Below, piece by piece: positions 6,750-14,728 of a DNA stretch of 20,321 nucleotides. The stretch is from JAFALX01 sp050734185 (GTDB taxonomy: Bacteria > Chloroflexota > Dormibacteria > Aeolococcales > Aeolococcaceae). Made by a program: the position numbers and the translations under genes. The notes beneath the pieces are model-generated. The model worked only from the letters and a program-made list of their open reading frames with translations, was not told the origin of the DNA and did no database searches. The DNA is taken from NCBI GenBank assembly GCA_050734185.1, contig JBOHUE010000066.1, positions 1-20,321 on the forward strand, read 5' to 3'. Position 1 is the stretch's first letter, and each line of letters begins with the position of its first letter.

Positions 6750-7034
6750 ATGCTGTCCCACGCTGTTCTGTTGATCGTGCACGTCATGACGCTGGCCGCG
6801 GTGGCGCCCGCGCCATCCTCGGATGTGCTGTCCAAGCCTGTGCTCGACAACGTTGCAGGCCCACTGCTCACCAGCGCCCAGTTTCTGATCCCGTCTGCGG
6901 TCGCCATTTCGGGAATCCACAAAATGATGGAGCACCGAGAGAGTGGCGGCTCGTTTCTTGTGGACATGGTGACCAAGGGTGGCGGCGCGGTGCTGGTGCT
7001 GCAGCTCATCAAGTCGATCACAGGCATCGCGTGA
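6750..7034 (+). CDS. Small two-helix membrane peptide, VirB2/TrbC pilin-like
   Basis: A 94-residue protein with three hydrophobic stretches: a signal-peptide-like start (about 4-19, with a possible cleavage near AVAPAPS), a helix at about 37-56 and a second helix at about 69-90, joined by a short charged loop (HKMMEHRESGG). After signal removal this is the size and shape of a VirB2/TrbC pilin: two helices in a hairpin with a polar loop. No sequence signature proves it. Its position supports the idea: first in the operon, best ribosome binding site, upstream of VirB6/TrbL-like and VirB4-like genes. It has no Flp-type cleavage motif. The stop shares bases with the next start (TGATG). Confidence 0.6.
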   Translation: MLSHAVLLIVHVMTLAAVAPAPSSDVLSKPVLDNVAGPLLTSAQFLIPSAVAISGIHKMMEHRESGGSFLVDMVTKGGGAVLVLQLIKSITGIA

Positions 7035-7231
7035 TGCACACGTACCTGTTGTCCGTCTCGCTCTCGCGCATTCGCGCCATTGAACCGGTCATGCGCGCGA
7101 CGCGGGCCGCGGTCATCGAAGGAAGTCACGGTGTGCCGGCGCTCTCCTCCGGCCCCGGCGACGAGCCGGTGCGGGTGGCGGAAAGCGCAGACGCACCAGG
7201 GTGGTTTCAGCGGCTGCCGGCGCGACCGTGA
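7034..7231 (+). CDS. Small hypothetical protein of the hybrid operon
   Basis: A 65-residue soluble protein that I do not recognise. The N-terminal half (MHTYLLSVSLSRIRAIEPVM and the following residues) could form an amphipathic helix; the rest is low in structure and ends in GWFQRLPARP. ATG 7034 uses the last base of the preceding stop, and the protein's own stop lies in a GTGA overlap with the VirB6-like start, so it is wedged into the translational coupling chain, the main reason to consider it real. A GTG directly before the ATG is another possible start. It may be an accessory or assembly factor of the membrane proteins on either side. Confidence 0.55.
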   Translation: MHTYLLSVSLSRIRAIEPVMRATRAAVIEGSHGVPALSSGPGDEPVRVAESADAPGWFQRLPARP

Positions 7232-8646
7232 GTATCGCCCTCTCGCTCCTGGGCGCAATTTGGAGCTTCTTCACCGACCCGGCATCCTTTCTGAGTTCGG
7301 CGGCACACTGGACCGCGGGCTACACGATGCCGCCGCAGCTGCAGACGTGGTTCCTGGGGACGCTCGGCGCTCCCACGCAGTCGTGGGACGGCAGCGCCAT
7401 CTATCAGGACGTGTATCGCGTTGTTCAGGGGCCCGCCCTGCTCATCGCCGGCGTGGCGGGAGCGGGGCGAGTGCTTCGCGGCTCACTGGATCATCGACTT
7501 GCCGGTGGCAATGTCGTGCTAGACACGCTGCCGCGGCTGCTGTTGGCGCTTGCTCTGATCGGAGTTCCTGGCACGCGCATCAGTGTCGGCTACGTGGTGA
7601 TCGCGTTCGCCGTTGACGCGTCCATGGTTTTTGGCCACGAGCTGTTCTCGCTGCTCATGCAGGCGCCGATGCTCCAGGGGCCGGCCGCTTCGGAGAACTG
7701 GCTCGACCGGCTCATCTCGTTGATTCTTGACAGCTCGGGAGGGAGCGTCCTTGTGGCGGCGGCGTTGATACCGCTCGTCATCCTCGTGCTCTATGCCCTC
7801 GTGCTGATGGTGCTGCGCACCGTGATGCTCGGCTTCTGCATCGCCACTGCACCGCTCTGCCTCGCGACGGTGGCGTTCGACGCCAACAATCGCTTCTTCC
7901 GCTGGTGGCTCGATCTCTTCATCGGCGTGCTCACGGCGCCGTCCGTACTTGGTGTTGCCGTTGCGCTGAGCCTTACGCTGGCGGCGAACCTGGTCACCGT
8001 TCAGCCGCCCATCGGCGCTCTCCTGGCGGTGATCGTCACGTGCGGCGGCCTCTGGATGGCGGCGAAGATGGTGCACGCACTCACGTGGCGTCACTTCGGC
8101 CACGGCGGCGCGATCGCTGGGTTCACCGCCGGCGTCACGACGATGCTCGCTCCACTTCACAAGGTCGCGGAGGTGGGAAACCTCGCGTCGACGTTCAGCG
8201 GACGGGGCGGCGGTGGGTCCGCCGGCGCAGCGAGCAGGCTCGCGGCGTCAGGAGGGCTCGCTGCCCCAGGCGTCGGCGCTCGGCTCTCGTCATCGCTGGG
8301 CGCCACCGTTGCGGCTACCAACTCCGGCGGAACGCCGAACATCGCTGGGGCGCTCGGGGCGTCGGGTCGCGCTGCAGTCGCGGGGCTGGAAGCGCAGTTC
8401 TCCCAGCACGCGTTCAGCTCGTTTGCCGGGGAGCGCTCGGGCCGCGTTGATGCCCTGACGCGCGACATTCCAGCGGACAGCATCTCCGCCGGTGCTCGCG
8501 CGACGGTGGCCTGGGATCGGACGACCTCTTCTGAGCAGCATGAGTTCGCCGAGGACCATCTGGCGCACTGGCTGGGCCGTGCGAGCGGCGCCGCCGGTGA
8601 TGCCGGGACCGGCGCGTTCACAACCTTCGCGGGGGTGCCCGCATGA
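7228..8646 (+). CDS. VirB6/TrbL-like polytopic membrane protein
   Basis: A 472-residue inner membrane protein. About seven hydrophobic segments lie between residues 60 and 285 (near 62-83, 100-112, 118-135, 173-195, 197-217, 229-255 and 262-283), with a VirB6/TrbL-like paired-helix region around RTVMLGFCIATAPLCLATVAFD and RWWLDLFIGVLTAPSV. Residues from about 290 on form a long tail rich in Gly, Ala and Ser, as in TrbL proteins. In type IV secretion this protein is the channel platform that contacts VirB4 and the pilin. The assignment rests on topology and on the next gene being VirB4-like. I chose GTG 7228, which makes a GTGA overlap; GTG 7201 would add nine residues. It ends in an ATGA overlap with virB4. 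Confidence 0.72.
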   Translation: MSIALSLLGAIWSFFTDPASFLSSAAHWTAGYTMPPQLQTWFLGTLGAPTQSWDGSAIYQDVYRVVQGPALLIAGVAGAGRVLRGSLDHRLAGGNVVLDTLPRLLLALALIGVPGTRISVGYVVIAFAVDASMVFGHELFSLLMQAPMLQGPAASENWLDRLISLILDSSGGSVLVAAALIPLVILVLYALVLMVLRTVMLGFCIATAPLCLATVAFDANNRFFRWWLDLFIGVLTAPSVLGVAVALSLTLAANLVTVQPPIGALLAVIVTCGGLWMAAKMVHALTWRHFGHGGAIAGFTAGVTTMLAPLHKVAEVGNLASTFSGRGGGGSAGAASRLAASGGLAAPGVGARLSSSLGATVAATNSGGTPNIAGALGASGRAAVAGLEAQFSQHAFSSFAGERSGRVDALTRDIPADSISAGARATVAWDRTTSSEQHEFAEDHLAHWLGRASGAAGDAGTGAFTTFAGVPA

Positions 8647-11258
8647 CTCGCATTCGCGTGCCGCTCGCCGTCGACGCGCAACTTCGCATCCCGGTCGGTC
8701 CGGCCCTGCTGCCGCTTCGGGCGGTCGTGCTTCTTGCCGCGGTGAGCCCAGTGGCGTTCCTTTCGCTGCAGCTCGGAAGCGTGAACGTGAGCTATCGCAT
8801 CGGCATCGCGATCACGGCTCTGATGTTCGCGTTTGCCATCGCCCTGCCTGAGCGGGAGGGTGTGTGGATCGGGACGTGGTGCGCGTACCGGCGGGTCCGT
8901 CCGCTGCTCCCGACGGCAGTGGTGGGCGGCACGCCCCGGCGCGCCATCGTTCACGCGGTCGGCGAGGGGACCCAGGTGATGCGAGTGCGAGCGCCGTTCG
9001 GCATTCTGCGGCGGATCCCCCGCCTCGCACACGTGACGTGCATACCGACTCTCACCGCTGTTGAGCCCGGGATCATCCGGCTGCAACCCGGCGGCGCTCG
9101 CGCCGTTCTCCTGCTCGAGGGGCCGCAGGGTTCGCCGGCCGGCGACGCGTATGCGACGTGGTCGAGTCGGATGGTGGACTGGCTCCTGGGAGTCGAGTGC
9201 CCGGCGCAGCTTGTGACCGTCGTCAGTCATCACGACGGACATCGTGCTCAGGTTGCCTTCGATCGGTCGACCGAGCACGCGCCGCGGACGCCGCTACTGG
9301 AGTTGGAGCGCGAGCTCAGCGGCGCCGTCGCGGACCAGAGCATTGGCTTCCGTCATCATGTTGTCTTTTCGCCAGGACTGGCTGGAACTGACGGGGTACC
9401 ACGAGCGGCAGGCCCTACCGGGGCAGCCTCCGACGCCGCCGCCGTCCGCGTGCTGCAGCTGGCACAGCGGTTGGCGGTCGGCTCGGGGTTGGACGTCAGC
9501 GTCCCCGATCGTGACGACCTTGGCGCGCTGCTTCGTCAGACCATCCTCGGGGCGTCCGATCTCGCTGCCGACACCGGCGGAGTCGTTCACATCGGCGATC
9601 ACTATCAGGTCGCGCTGACGGCGACGAAGCTGCCACCGATGGTGCATTCGGGAATGGTGGTCGAGTCACTGATGCGGTCCCGGGCTCGGGGCGTTGCGTC
9701 ACTCCACATATTTCCCGTCGCAGCCCACGTCGCTCGCAAGGCACTCGACCGGCGTCTGGCACTGCGTCGATACACCGCTCGCGAAGGCAACACGAGTGTT
9801 GACAACGAGGTTGCCGCGACCGACACCGCCGAGACGCTCGCGGCGCTGGCGCGACGCGACCTGCAACCCTGCCGCGTCGCGCTCACGCTGACTCTTGTTG
9901 GAGACGAACGAGCGCAGGTCATCGACAGCGCCGAGCGCGTCCTCGGGCTGCTTACCGGCCAGGGGTTCGAGGCCAGCGTTGCAACGCTCCCGGGCCTGCT
10001 ACCGTCCATTGCCGCTTCGCCGGGCTCGTCGCCGCTGCGTCGGAGTCTGCAGCTGACGTCGGACGGCGTCGCAGCGTGCCTCGTCCCCGCGTTGGGAACG
10101 CCGTTTCTGGAGATGAGCGAGCCACTCGTCGGCATCAGCGAGCTCACCGGGGCACCTGTGCACGCGTCTGTGTGGACGCGCGCGAACCACAACGCGATCG
10201 TCGTGGGGAGCTCCGGATCGGGGAAGAGCGTCACCGCGAAGACACTGCTCATCCGCCATCTGCTCCGGGGCGCGACGGCCGTGGTGATCGATCCCGACTC
10301 CGAGTACCGCCGCGCGATGAATGCCGTCGGTGGCACGCATCTCGAGCTTGGCGAGGATGCTCTTAACCCACTCGCGGTGGCAGCTGCGATCGCGCCGGAC
10401 TCGGCGGCGAGCCTCGTGCTGCCCGTGTTGAGCGTGATGGCCGGCGACGAGAAGGGCGTGCGCGACGGACGGCCGATCCGCCGACTACCGGACGAGGACC
10501 TGGGTTGGCTCCACACCGAGGTTTCAGCGTTTTTTCGCGGCGCAGCCGAGTCCGGCGCCAACGAGCCGGTGCTCAGCGATCTTGTCGGCTTCCTCGACAC
10601 CACGTCGGCGAACCGAGCGCTCACCGTGCGCGAGGTGGAGCGCGCGTGGCTGATCACGGCTCGCCTGCGGCGCTTCACGCAGGGTGACCACGCCGCGGTG
10701 TTCGATCGACGGTCGACCTTCGAAGTAGGACGCGCACCCGTCGCGATCGGACTTCGTGAGCTCTCGCTCGCGTATGCGTCTGACCTCACTCCGGCCCTCG
10801 CGGTGATCCTGACCGCGGTGCTCGCGGCGCTTCACCGCGCGGAACGGCGCCTGATTGTCGCCGTCGACGAGGCGCACCGGATCACCTGCGACCCCGATGC
10901 CGGCGATGTCCTCGGGCGTCTTGTGAGACAGGCGAGGAAGTACGGCGCCGGCGTGTGGATGTGTTCGCAGCGGGTTGAGGATTTCGTCGGCACCGAGCTC
11001 GGCCGAACGCTTGCGGCGACGGCGGCCACCAAGGTCGTGCTCGGCGTCGAGGAGGCGGCGGTGCGGGGCGTTCGCGAGGCGTTTGCCTTGAGCGATGAGG
11101 AGGTGGCAGCGATCAATCCGCCCGTCACGGGCCGCGCCGTCCTCATCTCCGGCCACGACCGAACCCTCGTCCGCGTGCTCGCCGGCAGCGCGATCCTGGC
11201 AGTGGCCGAGACCAACCCGCGGGATCAGCACCCCACGCCGGTCGCAACTGGACCATAG
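8643..11258 (+). CDS. VirB4-like secretion ATPase with N-terminal VirB3/PrgI-like membrane domain
   Basis: An 871-residue energiser of type IV secretion. Residues 1-100 hold two membrane helices (about 27-47 and 51-69) followed by a basic stretch, the layout of PrgI/VirB3 small membrane proteins, here fused to the ATPase. A middle region (about 100-480) corresponds to the VirB4 N-domain. The RecA-type motor follows: Walker A GSSGSGKS (522-529), then AVVIDPDSEYRRAM typical of VirB4/HerA proteins, Walker B IVAVDEAH (738-745) and LVRQARKYGAGVWMCSQ after it, where VirB4 proteins have RKxxxG and a sensor Gln. It should bind ATP and drive pilin extraction or substrate transfer at the membrane. It has no relaxase or VirD4 partner in view. 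The closest alternative is another HerA/FtsK-family ATPase. Confidence 0.87.
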   Translation: MTRIRVPLAVDAQLRIPVGPALLPLRAVVLLAAVSPVAFLSLQLGSVNVSYRIGIAITALMFAFAIALPEREGVWIGTWCAYRRVRPLLPTAVVGGTPRRAIVHAVGEGTQVMRVRAPFGILRRIPRLAHVTCIPTLTAVEPGIIRLQPGGARAVLLLEGPQGSPAGDAYATWSSRMVDWLLGVECPAQLVTVVSHHDGHRAQVAFDRSTEHAPRTPLLELERELSGAVADQSIGFRHHVVFSPGLAGTDGVPRAAGPTGAASDAAAVRVLQLAQRLAVGSGLDVSVPDRDDLGALLRQTILGASDLAADTGGVVHIGDHYQVALTATKLPPMVHSGMVVESLMRSRARGVASLHIFPVAAHVARKALDRRLALRRYTAREGNTSVDNEVAATDTAETLAALARRDLQPCRVALTLTLVGDERAQVIDSAERVLGLLTGQGFEASVATLPGLLPSIAASPGSSPLRRSLQLTSDGVAACLVPALGTPFLEMSEPLVGISELTGAPVHASVWTRANHNAIVVGSSGSGKSVTAKTLLIRHLLRGATAVVIDPDSEYRRAMNAVGGTHLELGEDALNPLAVAAAIAPDSAASLVLPVLSVMAGDEKGVRDGRPIRRLPDEDLGWLHTEVSAFFRGAAESGANEPVLSDLVGFLDTTSANRALTVREVERAWLITARLRRFTQGDHAAVFDRRSTFEVGRAPVAIGLRELSLAYASDLTPALAVILTAVLAALHRAERRLIVAVDEAHRITCDPDAGDVLGRLVRQARKYGAGVWMCSQRVEDFVGTELGRTLAATAATKVVLGVEEAAVRGVREAFALSDEEVAAINPPVTGRAVLISGHDRTLVRVLAGSAILAVAETNPRDQHPTPVATGP

Positions 11259-11261
11259 GAG

Positions 11262-11951
11262 GTGGCCGCCCCCGCCGCTGCCGCGGCCGCAAAGGCGCTC
11301 GCGAAGCGAGCGCTGATCAACCGCGTCACGAGCAATTCCGAACACGGCATGCGCCGGATCGGATGCGGCTGCGCCGCCGCCGCCGCCGTCCTTTCTGTCG
11401 CAGCGATTGCGCTGCTTGCGGGATTCGTGGCGACCGCGTCGCCACTCGAGTTCGCAACGGTCGATCTCGCGCCGCGGGGGATGGCGAGCGCGACGGTGCC
11501 GATCGCTTGCCCAGACCTCGCTCCGAGCCAGGGCTACGGCAACACCCCATATGAGCATCCCCACACGGGCATTGATCTCATATGTCCGGCGGACACACCG
11601 ATTGCGGCCATCTCCACCGGTGTTGTTCACCAGCGGCGTGGCCCCGGCGTCGCGTGCCTCTTCCCCTCGGGAGCGAGTGGAGGGCTCGGCAGGTACGCCG
11701 AGGTTGACTCCGGCGACGTCGCCTATATCTATGGGCACCTTGATCGGTTCGCGCTCGCCGACGGCACTCAGGTGGTACCGGGGACCATCATTGGCTACGA
11801 GGGAACGAGCGGCTGCTCGACGGGGTTCCACCTACATTTCGAGGTCCGGGTCGCGGGGAGGGCAACCAATCCATGTCCGTTCCTTCCTCTGGGATATCCA
11901 TCGGTGCACGATGCGGCGGGCGACCGCTGCTGGGGTCCGGCTCCGCCGTGA
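11262..11951 (+). CDS. Membrane-anchored M23 (LytM/lysostaphin-type) peptidase
   Basis: A 229-residue cell-wall peptidase. A basic N-terminus and one membrane helix (about 38-58) hold it at the outer face of the membrane. The M23 zinc site is complete: His101 and Asp105 in HTGIDL, His159 in YGHL, and His190-x-His192 in HLHFEV. Six cysteines in the domain region (83, 108, 132, 185, 205, 223) could form disulfides. In conjugation systems a wall hydrolase opens peptidoglycan for the channel; here it replaces the VirB1-type transglycosylase. The start is awkward: AGGAGG touches GTG 11262 with no spacing, and ATG 11349 has no ribosome site, yet the first choice keeps the positive N-terminus. It follows virB4 by three bases. 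Confidence 0.88.
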   Translation: MAAPAAAAAAKALAKRALINRVTSNSEHGMRRIGCGCAAAAAVLSVAAIALLAGFVATASPLEFATVDLAPRGMASATVPIACPDLAPSQGYGNTPYEHPHTGIDLICPADTPIAAISTGVVHQRRGPGVACLFPSGASGGLGRYAEVDSGDVAYIYGHLDRFALADGTQVVPGTIIGYEGTSGCSTGFHLHFEVRVAGRATNPCPFLPLGYPSVHDAAGDRCWGPAPP

Positions 11952-11979
11952 CGTCGTCGCCCGGCGGTGACCTCGAGAG

Positions 11980-12618
11980 ATGAGTCATCGACGCGTCGCC
12001 GCAGCCACGGTGCTCACGCTTGTCATCGCGGCAGTACTGGCGGTCATCGTGTACACGGAGCACGCCAACGCCACGCAGACGATCAGCGTGCTCGTGCTCG
12101 CGCACGACGTTCGGGCCGGCTCCACATACGCCACCGGCGATGTGCAGCGGCTCGAGCTGCACGGCGGCGGCGACGCATTCAACTATCAGACGCGCGCGCC
12201 CGGTGCGCAGACGAGCCGGTACGCGCGGGATTTGAACGCGGGTGACATCCTCCGCGAGGACGACCTCGTGCCCGCGGTCACCCAGGCCGAGGTTGCCGTG
12301 ACGGTGCAGGCTCCTCCGCCGCTGAACGCCGGCGACCACGTCGATGTCTTTGCCGCGTACGCCGGGCAGCAGCAGGCGCTCATCGGTCGTGGCGTGCTGG
12401 TGGAGACGGTCAACGCGAGCGCTCTCACGCTGCTCGTGCCGGCGAGTGACGAGCAGGCATGGGTCGCCGTGGGGTCGTCGAACGTTGCGCTCCACGTTGC
12501 GCGCGCGGCGCCAGGCGCGCAGGTCGACGGTCCACCGGTGAGTGCAGGCGATGCAATTCGCCTGCTCTGCGGTAGCTCGTGTACCGGGGCGGGAATGTCC
12601 CCCGCAGGGGTTCCGTGA
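11980..12618 (+). CDS. SAF-domain protein, CpaB/RcpC-like pilus assembly factor
   Basis: A 212-residue bitopic protein. One N-terminal membrane helix (about 8-26) leads to an extracytoplasmic SAF domain at about 36-100, with VLVLAHDVRAGSTYATGDV and LNAGDILREDDLV, the two halves that define the fold. A second region (AVTVQAPPPLNAGDHVDVFAAY) is the CpaB-type beta domain that follows SAF in RcpC/CpaB. In Tad systems this protein works with the secretin and perhaps binds peptidoglycan; no secretin exists here, which suits a monoderm host. The C-terminus holds two cysteines (LLCGSSC). It starts with ATG 11980, 28 bases after the peptidase gene, and ends in a GTGA overlap with the next gene. Confidence 0.8.
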   Translation: MSHRRVAAATVLTLVIAAVLAVIVYTEHANATQTISVLVLAHDVRAGSTYATGDVQRLELHGGGDAFNYQTRAPGAQTSRYARDLNAGDILREDDLVPAVTQAEVAVTVQAPPPLNAGDHVDVFAAYAGQQQALIGRGVLVETVNASALTLLVPASDEQAWVAVGSSNVALHVARAAPGAQVDGPPVSAGDAIRLLCGSSCTGAGMSPAGVP

Positions 12619-13322
12619 GGACCGCGATAGCCGTTGCGACCACACGCGCGGGGCAGACGTCGACCTCGTGGGCGGTGAGCGTCGCCTGGACGCTTGCAGC
12701 GAACCGCTCGGTCGTGCTGCTGGACTGCGACATGGAGGGTGGGACGATCGCAGACATCCTCTACCTGCCGACCGGCGATCGCGGTATCGCGAATTGCCTT
12801 GGCGAGCGCCAATCCACTCCGGCAGAACTCGATGCACAGAGCGTGCCAGTCCCTGACCGGCCCAACCTCCGCGTCATTCCCGGTCTTCGCGGCACGTTTG
12901 GATTTGACGTCGCCGAATGTCTGCGACGACTCGGACCTGCGCTCCGTGGTCTGGGCTACGACACGGTGATCGCCGACCTCGGCCATCCGCTATCGCATCC
13001 CGGTTTGCGCTCCCCACGAGCCGCCGCCGACGCCATTTGCGGCACGTTTCAGCGCGTGTTCTTCGTCATGCGCGACGAACCCGCGCTGATGGCACGCAGC
13101 CTCGACGTACTCCGCAACGCGCGCCTCCCCCGAGGCGAGATTGTGATCTGTCAGCAGCGAGGTCGCGCTCTGCATCGCGTCCTCAACGAGTCACTCAAGC
13201 GTGAGCTCCCTGATCTGGCGGTGCGCAACGGGTGGTCGTGGGATGAGCGACGCGCCCTTCGAATTGCTGACACCGGCAGGCCTCTCACACTCCCAAGCGT
13301 CCAGCGGGATCTCGGGCTGTGA
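12615..13322 (+). CDS. CpaE/TadZ-like ParA-fold protein with degenerate P-loop
   Basis: A 235-residue protein of the MinD/ParA/CpaE fold. The first strand and the P-loop position read AIAVATTRAGQTSTSW; the usual KGGVGKTT is lost, including the essential lysine, so ATP hydrolysis is unlikely. Other parts of the fold remain: VVLLDCDMEGG (Walker A'-like Asp), DTVIADLGHP in place of the VDLPP Walker B segment, and VFFVMRDEPALMARSLDVL. Atypical CpaE/TadZ and mycobacterial Ssd-type proteins occur beside tadA genes and place the pilus machine in the cell. I chose GTG 12615 because it makes a GTGA overlap, begins just before the first beta strand and follows AGGGG; an upstream ATG at 12579 would overlap the SAF gene by 40 bases. 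Confidence 0.72.
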   Translation: MRTAIAVATTRAGQTSTSWAVSVAWTLAANRSVVLLDCDMEGGTIADILYLPTGDRGIANCLGERQSTPAELDAQSVPVPDRPNLRVIPGLRGTFGFDVAECLRRLGPALRGLGYDTVIADLGHPLSHPGLRSPRAAADAICGTFQRVFFVMRDEPALMARSLDVLRNARLPRGEIVICQQRGRALHRVLNESLKRELPDLAVRNGWSWDERRALRIADTGRPLTLPSVQRDLGL

Positions 13323-14728
13323 CGACGGTTCCGGTCACGCTCGCGGTTGATCACGAACCCGATCGGCTCAGCGGGATGCACGCCGTGCCCTCCGCAGGCT
13401 GGCCGGACGTTCCCGCAGACGAGCGTGACGTCGCCATGGCCGTCGCCGGCGCGGTTCGGCGCCTGCGAGAGCACGAGCCAGCCTCCGTTGCCCACGAGGA
13501 GCGACTGTTCGCCGACGTCGAAGCCGTCATCGCACGATCGGTTGCGTCGCCGCAGACAAGCGGTCTGCCGCTCGCAGCGCTCTCCGAACTATCGAGCAAC
13601 CGGGCATACCGCGCCGCCGTGGTGCGCAGTGCGGCGATTCTGGCGTCGCATCTGTACCCGCTCTCGCTGCTGGTGTACGGCGCAGACCTGGAGAACATCA
13701 CCTGCTTCAGTCACGACCTGTGGATGGTGAGCACAGTCGGCCGCAAGCTCATGCTCACGGATGGGCCGTTCGCATCCGACGATGACGTGCTCGAGTTCTT
13801 CCGGCGCCTCATCCGGTTGCGCGGCGTCACCGGTGATCAGACCATCACCGACGCATCACCGATTGCCGAGGCGAACATCGGAAGCATCGTTCGCATTTGC
13901 GTCGCCAAGCGGCCCGCGGTATCCGGTCGCGCCGCAGTGAAAGCCGCGATCCGCGTGCCGGCGCGCTCCAAGGTGCGCGATCTCTCTGACTACGTGTCGC
14001 AGATGGTCATGCCCGTTGCTGTGGCCGAGTTCATCGAGGCGTGCGTGCTCGGACGCGCGAATATGATGATCGCCGGCGGCACCTCGAGTGGAAAGACAAC
14101 GCTGCTGCGGGTGCTGTGCGGCATGGTGCCCTCCACCGAGCACATCGTCGTGGTCGAGGACGGTGCCGAGCTGCACCTCGATCAAGATCGCGGCGATGGG
14201 GAACCGTGGCACGTTCTTGCCTCCGCGATCTCCACGATCCCCTCGGTGCGAGCGGAATCCGATGCGCAACACCTGAGCATGTTCGACCTGGTGCGACATG
14301 CGCTGCGCTTCCAACCCGACCGGCTGGTGCTCGGTGAGTCGCGTGGCGAGGAGATGGCGGCGGTTTGCAAGGCCCTGATGACGGGCCATGACGGAAGCAT
14401 GACCACCATTCACGCGGAGGACGCCGAAATGGCCCTCGACCAGGCGGTGCAGTACGTGATGGAGAACCCGCGATTCGCGGGGAACGATCGCCTGGCGCGA
14501 CGCATCGTCGAGCAGGCGGTGCACGTGGTCGTGCACATCGCGAACCAGGACGGCCGACGTCGCATCACCGGCGTTCTCGCTGTCGAGCGCGGCGGCAATC
14601 ACAAGTGGGTGTACCGGCAGGGCGAGGGCGGCGGCATTCAGCGCATGACCGATCTCGTCGGCAACCTCGGCCGACTCGCACCACGAGTCCGGACGCATCT
14701 GCAGAGTGATGTCCTGCCACTTCCGTGA
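13319..14728 (+). CDS. CpaF/TadA-type secretion ATPase (VirB11/GspE superfamily)
   Basis: A 469-residue cytoplasmic hexameric motor of Tad pili. After a variable N-terminal region come a typical CpaF N-domain (VRRLREHEPASVAHEE, and the later DGPFASDDDVLEFFRRLIR) and the ATPase core. Motifs are complete: Walker A GGTSSGKTT (253-261), acidic box VVVEDGAELHL, Walker B RLVLGE (335-340) and the histidine box TGHDGSMTTIHA (355-366). It should power assembly of a pilus-like fibre through TadB and TadC, encoded directly downstream. VirB11 also belongs to this superfamily, so it might equally serve the VirB4-like half of the operon. Both ends are GTGA overlaps. It is long for a TadA of actinobacteria, owing to about 40 extra N-terminal residues. 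Confidence 0.9.
   Translation: MTTVPVTLAVDHEPDRLSGMHAVPSAGWPDVPADERDVAMAVAGAVRRLREHEPASVAHEERLFADVEAVIARSVASPQTSGLPLAALSELSSNRAYRAAVVRSAAILASHLYPLSLLVYGADLENITCFSHDLWMVSTVGRKLMLTDGPFASDDDVLEFFRRLIRLRGVTGDQTITDASPIAEANIGSIVRICVAKRPAVSGRAAVKAAIRVPARSKVRDLSDYVSQMVMPVAVAEFIEACVLGRANMMIAGGTSSGKTTLLRVLCGMVPSTEHIVVVEDGAELHLDQDRGDGEPWHVLASAISTIPSVRAESDAQHLSMFDLVRHALRFQPDRLVLGESRGEEMAAVCKALMTGHDGSMTTIHAEDAEMALDQAVQYVMENPRFAGNDRLARRIVEQAVHVVVHIANQDGRRRITGVLAVERGGNHKWVYRQGEGGGIQRMTDLVGNLGRLAPRVRTHLQSDVLPLP

Noticed and set aside
8157..9278. - strand open frame of 373 codons opposite the VirB6-like and VirB4-like genes
   Set aside because: The + strand products have membrane topology and continue into ATPase motifs; the antisense product is low-complexity and Arg-rich.
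9605..10789. - strand open frame of 394 codons inside the VirB4-like gene
   Set aside because: It is antisense to the Walker A region; its Ser/Arg/Ala-rich composition is that of a shadow frame.
12579..12614. ATG 12579 as the start of the CpaE-like gene
   Set aside because: It adds twelve residues of no fold value and a 40-base overlap; GTG 12615 begins right before the first strand and forms a GTGA overlap like other junctions.
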